A stretch of DNA of 17,281 bases from WAPX01 sp964622075 (lineage in GTDB: Archaea; Halobacteriota; Archaeoglobi; Archaeoglobales; Archaeoglobaceae). The stretch lies in the NCBI GenBank assembly GCA_964622075.1, contig CAZUMR010000032.1:1-17281 (forward strand), in the 5' to 3' direction. Under the pieces are notes generated by a model, which saw nothing but the letters and a program-made list of their open reading frames with translations, had not been told where the DNA came from and made no database searches. Of the stretch, positions 14,906 through 17,281 are shown piece by piece. The first letter of the stretch is position 1. Each line of letters begins with the position of its first letter. The position numbers and the translations under genes are program-made.

Positions 14906-15697
14906 TCAATGAGTTTTAAAAATTCTTTTTAAAAATTCTCTTAGTAGACTCTCATTTTCAACAATTTCATTTGCTGAGTACTTTTTTAAAATTTCACTAA
15001 TTTCTGGAAATACATCTTCGTCGTAAAATCTTTCAAAATTCCTTAAAAGATTACTAACAAAAATACTGTAATCACCATGAGATTTTAATTCTCTGATAAA
15101 ATAATCCACACCACTTTCTTTTATAATTCTCCTGTAGTATGCAGGTTTAGGTCCGTAAGAGTAAACTACTCCAACCATCCCTCTAAAAAGGGTCGATAAG
15201 ACGGCACTTTTATATCTCCCTTTAAGCATTCCATGTTCTATTTTTAATTTATTTCTTTTCCTAAATTTTTCCTTTTTTATATCTTCTATAATCCAATGAT
15301 AGTTCTCCTCAACGAATTTTTTTACTTCCTCAAAAATTGTGCGGTATCCAGATCCATAGATATCAAACCCAATTAAGTCTGGTGAATCTTTGTACCTCAT
15401 TCTCCTTTCAATTATGTCAAGAAACATGTGCAAAAAGAAACACTTTATTCCATCTTCTCCGAACATTTCTATCCTTTTTCCGAACTCAGATCTCACAAAA
15501 CTTGAAGAATCGAAGTAATAGAGGACTACTCTTTTATCATTAAGAAATCTAAGTTTTGGAGTCTGAATTTTTTCAGTAAAAAAGTCGTAGAAATCATGGT
15601 GGTCTTTGCTGTCAATGTACTCATCAACAAGTTTTTGAATTTCTCTATTTATACCAAGTAATTCCCCATATTTCCTGTGAATTTTCCAGCTTGGCAA
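14906..15697 (-). CDS. Unrecognised 263-residue protein with an MPSWxxH start and HD-like residue pattern
   Basis: The protein begins MPSWKIHRKYGELLGI, a start I associate with uncharacterised archaeal proteins of the MPSW-x-x-H type. It has His7, then DHHDFYDFF (His33, His34, Asp35), then FFLHMFLDIIERR (His90, Asp94). This H...HHD...H...D order resembles HD-type or related metal-binding helical hydrolases, but the match is weak and the assignment is inference. The rest is helical and rich in aromatic and charged residues. The TTG start at 15697 is supported by AGGTGA overlapping the upstream stop. It is the last gene of the minus-strand AT-rich cassette. Confidence 0.65.
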   Translation of the reverse strand: MPSWKIHRKYGELLGINREIQKLVDEYIDSKDHHDFYDFFTEKIQTPKLRFLNDKRVVLYYFDSSSFVRSEFGKRIEMFGEDGIKCFFLHMFLDIIERRMRYKDSPDLIGFDIYGSGYRTIFEEVKKFVEENYHWIIEDIKKEKFRKRNKLKIEHGMLKGRYKSAVLSTLFRGMVGVVYSYGPKPAYYRRIIKESGVDYFIRELKSHGDYSIFVSNLLRNFERFYDEDVFPEISEILKKYSANEIVENESLLREFLKRIFKTH

Positions 15698-15701
15698 CTT
15701 C

Positions 15702-16322
15702 TCACCTTAAAAACATCAAGGCTGTATCAATCAGTCTTCTTTTCACAATCTCCTCGAACCTTCTATTATCCAGAACCAAAAACGGTCCAGAATCTGGTAG
15801 CCCAATATATCTGGATGTGATGCCAAGCTCACTTAATTCGTCAAGAATTCTTTTTACGATGTCAATTGGAATTCTATAGAAATCTAAGTACCTTTCAAAA
15901 TTCTCCCTAGCAACTCTTGGATCTCTTAATTTGCTAAGCTCAAGTATTGTAACAAGAGATCCAAACTCCCACAATAACTCGCTTTCGAATGCAGGTGCAT
16001 CACTTAATACATACTCAGCGACTTCCAACGGGCATCTAATCTCATAATGAATAAACCGAGCATATGAATCGTAAACTGGAACTTCGTAAGCCAAACCAAA
16101 TCTCTCTAATCGATTAAAGAAATTCCTACTTCTGCTGTAATTATAATACGTTAAGAAATGACATATTAATGACAAAAGAGGAGTTATTCTTTCTTTCTTC
16201 CCATATTTTAGTTCGACTTCTTTTCCCATTTTTACAAGTTCACGATGAATGTAGTAATCGCCAACTTTATCTATTAGAATATAAAAGTAAACGTTCAAAG
16301 ATGTCTTCCTCATCCAATTCAA
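15702..16322 (-). CDS. Unrecognised protein, possibly the C-terminal part of a frameshifted larger gene
   Basis: The frame is open for 206 residues from an ATG inside the upstream gene, which would be a 56-base overlap. The first residues (MNWMRKTSLNV) are probably not natural, because they are the out-of-frame reading of the preceding gene's end. Removing one T from a TTTT run near 16280 joins the upstream protein smoothly as DEEDIFERLLYILIDKVGDY and gives a 356-residue product with an exact codon count. The body is helix-rich (CHFLTYYNYSRSRNFFNRLE; AEYVLSDAPAFESELLWEFG) with no motif I can name. It ends just before the MPSW-type gene, with which it seems co-transcribed. Confidence 0.6.
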   Translation of the reverse strand: MNWMRKTSLNVYFYILIDKVGDYYIHRELVKMGKEVELKYGKKERITPLLSLICHFLTYYNYSRSRNFFNRLERFGLAYEVPVYDSYARFIHYEIRCPLEVAEYVLSDAPAFESELLWEFGSLVTILELSKLRDPRVARENFERYLDFYRIPIDIVKRILDELSELGITSRYIGLPDSGPFLVLDNRRFEEIVKRRLIDTALMFLR

Positions 16323-16773
16323 ATCTCAAAATGTGTTCTTTCGCAAACCTTTCAACAGTTCCAGCCACAATTACCGCAGACATTTTTCCGAATTCTCTAA
16401 TAATGTCATCGATTTCCTTAGAATAAGCGTTAATCCTACTTAAGATAACCTCTTCACCGATCTCTTTTCCTTCATCTGTCAAATAGGCAAAATACTTCCT
16501 TAGCTCCCCACTACCTCTTGCATTCTCATGTACCAATCCAAAATTTTTCAATATGGTTAGAACCTTCGGATCTATAGTAGTTTTGTATTGTGGCCTATTT
16601 GTTCTTCTACCAGAACGAATAATATCAAGAGTTACAGAATCTCTATACATAGATGGAATCTCCTTAGAAATGTATAACATTGCAACCAAATTTAAAGCTT
16701 CTTCAACAAACTCATCCAGCCCAGAACTTTTAAGAGTCTGAATAAACTTATCCAACTTTCCTTCTACAAACAT
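16267..16773 (-). CDS. Unrecognised protein with winged-helix-like segment, first gene of the AT-rich cassette
   Basis: The protein has 168 residues from ATG 16773, which follows AGGTG at good spacing. The segment DPKVLTILKNFGLVHENARG, then ELRKYFAYLTDEGKEIGEEV, looks like a winged helix of the kind seen in archaeal regulators (recognition helix, then a wing and TDEGKE). A helical region with GKMSAVIVAGTVERFAKEHI follows. It may be a DNA-binding regulator or the N-terminal half of a 356-residue protein whose frame is broken near 16280. The gene starts 65 bases from the tRNA-Leu gene and has its own promoter. Confidence 0.6.
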   Translation of the reverse strand: MFVEGKLDKFIQTLKSSGLDEFVEEALNLVAMLYISKEIPSMYRDSVTLDIIRSGRRTNRPQYKTTIDPKVLTILKNFGLVHENARGSGELRKYFAYLTDEGKEIGEEVILSRINAYSKEIDDIIREFGKMSAVIVAGTVERFAKEHILRFELDEEDIFERLLLYSNR

Positions 16774-16820
16774 AATAACACCTGTAATTACTGATAACTA
16801 ACTATTCATTAATTTTACGA

Positions 16821-16836
16821 TTAATTTTTAAAACTA
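16821..16836 (-). promoter_or_regulatory. Promoter of the AT-rich minus-strand cassette
   Basis: TAGTTTTAAAAATTAA on the minus strand is a plausible BRE/TATA element immediately downstream of the tRNA gene, about 50 bases before ATG 16773. A start near 16800 would leave a short leader with the AGGTG site at 16779-16783. ATTAATTTT occurs twice as a direct repeat in this gap. Confidence 0.4.
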
Positions 16837-16837
16837 A

Positions 16838-16921
16838 TGCGGGGGGCGGGATTTGAACCCGCGGACCCCTTCGGGACAGGGTCTTAAGCCCTGCGCCTTT
16901 TCCTGGCTCGGCAACCCCCGC
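16838..16921 (-). tRNA. tRNA-Leu (anticodon UAA)
   Basis: The minus strand folds as a class II tRNA. The acceptor stem GCGGGGG pairs with CCCCCGC and has discriminator A. The anticodon stem GCAGGG/CCCUGU closes the loop CUUAAGA with anticodon UAA. A long variable arm (CCCGAAGGGG) and a T arm with GUUCAAAUC follow. The discriminator A and long variable arm fit leucine identity. No CCA is encoded and no intron is seen. Confidence 0.95.
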
Positions 16922-16922
16922 T

Positions 16923-16948
16923 TATAACATTCTGCTATAACATTCTGC
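16923..16948. repeat. Perfect 13-bp tandem duplication upstream of tRNA-Leu
   Basis: TATAACATTCTGC occurs twice in direct succession, directly upstream of the tRNA 5' end on the minus strand. It covers the area where the tRNA promoter would lie, and duplicates a GTTATA that could serve as a TATA-like element. Confidence 0.7.
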
Positions 16949-16992
16949 AAAACTACTTCCGGGAAAATAAGGTTAACTGCATTGTAAGTTAA

Positions 16993-17281
16993 CTACTCAA
17001 GCAAAACCCTTATCAGGTCTTTATCATGAACCAGTCCAGCAAGTCTGTTTTCAGCGTCAAGCACCGGCATATGGTCTATATCCTTCCTGACCATCTCCCT
17101 TGCACATTTGCTGACGGACGTGTGCGGGTAAACGTGAGCGGCCTCTCTCATGTAATTTCTCACAGGCTCCTTTGGTAGTTTGACAACACTGACTTCAAAG
17201 TACTTCACTGTAAAGTCCCTTATACTGTCCCAGGTCCATGCATCATCGGTATCACTTGATGAAGAGTAGTGAGTCTGCTCT
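16993..17281 (-). CDS. CBS-domain protein, C-terminal part, cut by window edge
   Basis: The frame is open from the window edge to a TAG at 16993-16995. The sequence contains PVRNYMREAAHVYPHTSVS, KCAREMVRKDIDHMPVLD and ENRLAGLVHDKDLIRVLLE. This is a complete C-terminal CBS motif: a strand, helix, DHMPVLD and GLVHDKDL. CBS pairs bind adenine nucleotides and regulate attached domains. An internal GTG at 17208 is not needed as a start because the frame stays open upstream with EQTHYSSSDTDDAWTWDSIR, so the gene is partial. The upstream domain is not visible and the role cannot be named. Confidence 0.85.
   Translation of the reverse strand, partial: EQTHYSSSSDTDDAWTWDSIRDFTVKYFEVSVVKLPKEPVRNYMREAAHVYPHTSVSKCAREMVRKDIDHMPVLDAENRLAGLVHDKDLIRVLLE

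Noticed and set aside
14838..14912. 24-residue ORF starting MYRKLEVVIDIRPQRQ
   Set aside because: No ribosome binding site of note and it runs into the convergent gene; likely chance in AT-rich DNA.
17206..17208. GTG as start of a short CBS protein
   Set aside because: The frame is open beyond it to the window edge with protein-like sequence, so the gene is partial rather than short.

Overview
The window is archaeal and most likely from the Archaeoglobales or a close relative; that placement is an inference. It carries the archaeal repair set NurA, HerA, Mre11 and Rad50, an archaeal-type release factor, and a class II tRNA-Leu without an encoded CCA. It also has TATA/BRE promoters, ribosome binding sites of the GGAGGTGAT type, and several apparently leaderless genes with GTG or ATG starts.

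Layout. The left edge (1-159, minus strand) is the 5' end of the aRF1 release-factor gene. Reading away from it is a long operon: a CARF plus winged-helix regulator of the Csa3 type (428-1144), nurA (1108-2410), herA (2394-3974), a broken small gene and an unrecognised 221-residue gene (4004-4874), mre11 (4877-5992), rad50 (5973-8569), a cysteine phosphatase (8591-9190), a disrupted stretch, and a beta-CASP metallo-hydrolase (9427-10953). A UPF0175/DUF3368 toxin-antitoxin pair follows (11077-11819). Next is a compact operon: a stand-alone CARF protein (12020-12505), a PIN-domain nuclease (12511-13518) and a HAD phosphatase (13482-14189). A small PD-(D/E)XK nuclease (14315-14635) comes after it. 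An AT-rich minus-strand cassette of unrecognised genes (14906-16773) lies between a truncated ORF and tRNA-Leu(UAA). The right edge is the 3' end of a CBS-domain gene.

Main observation. The CARF-wHTH regulator gene, the CARF-PIN-HAD operon and the PD-(D/E)XK nuclease gene share one promoter block. A 20-base motif, TTGAACRAAAWATTTAARTA, is followed without gaps by an AATCAA block, and the start codon begins 36 bases after the last base of TTGAAC in all three. This suggests one regulon, possibly controlled by the CARF-wHTH protein, that joins a two-gene, nucleotide-sensing nuclease candidate (CARF in trans to PIN), an Hjc-like nuclease and the end-resection machinery. No CRISPR array, cas1/cas2 or type III effector gene is visible, so the source of any cyclic oligoadenylate signal would lie elsewhere.

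Caution. Several genes are interrupted by apparent single-base indels: nurA once, rad50 twice, the small gene before the 221-residue ORF once, the stretch after the phosphatase, and perhaps the paired ORFs at 15702-16773. Several fall in or next to short homopolymers, and correcting by one base restores exact codon counts. Sequencing or assembly error is therefore at least as likely as real gene loss.
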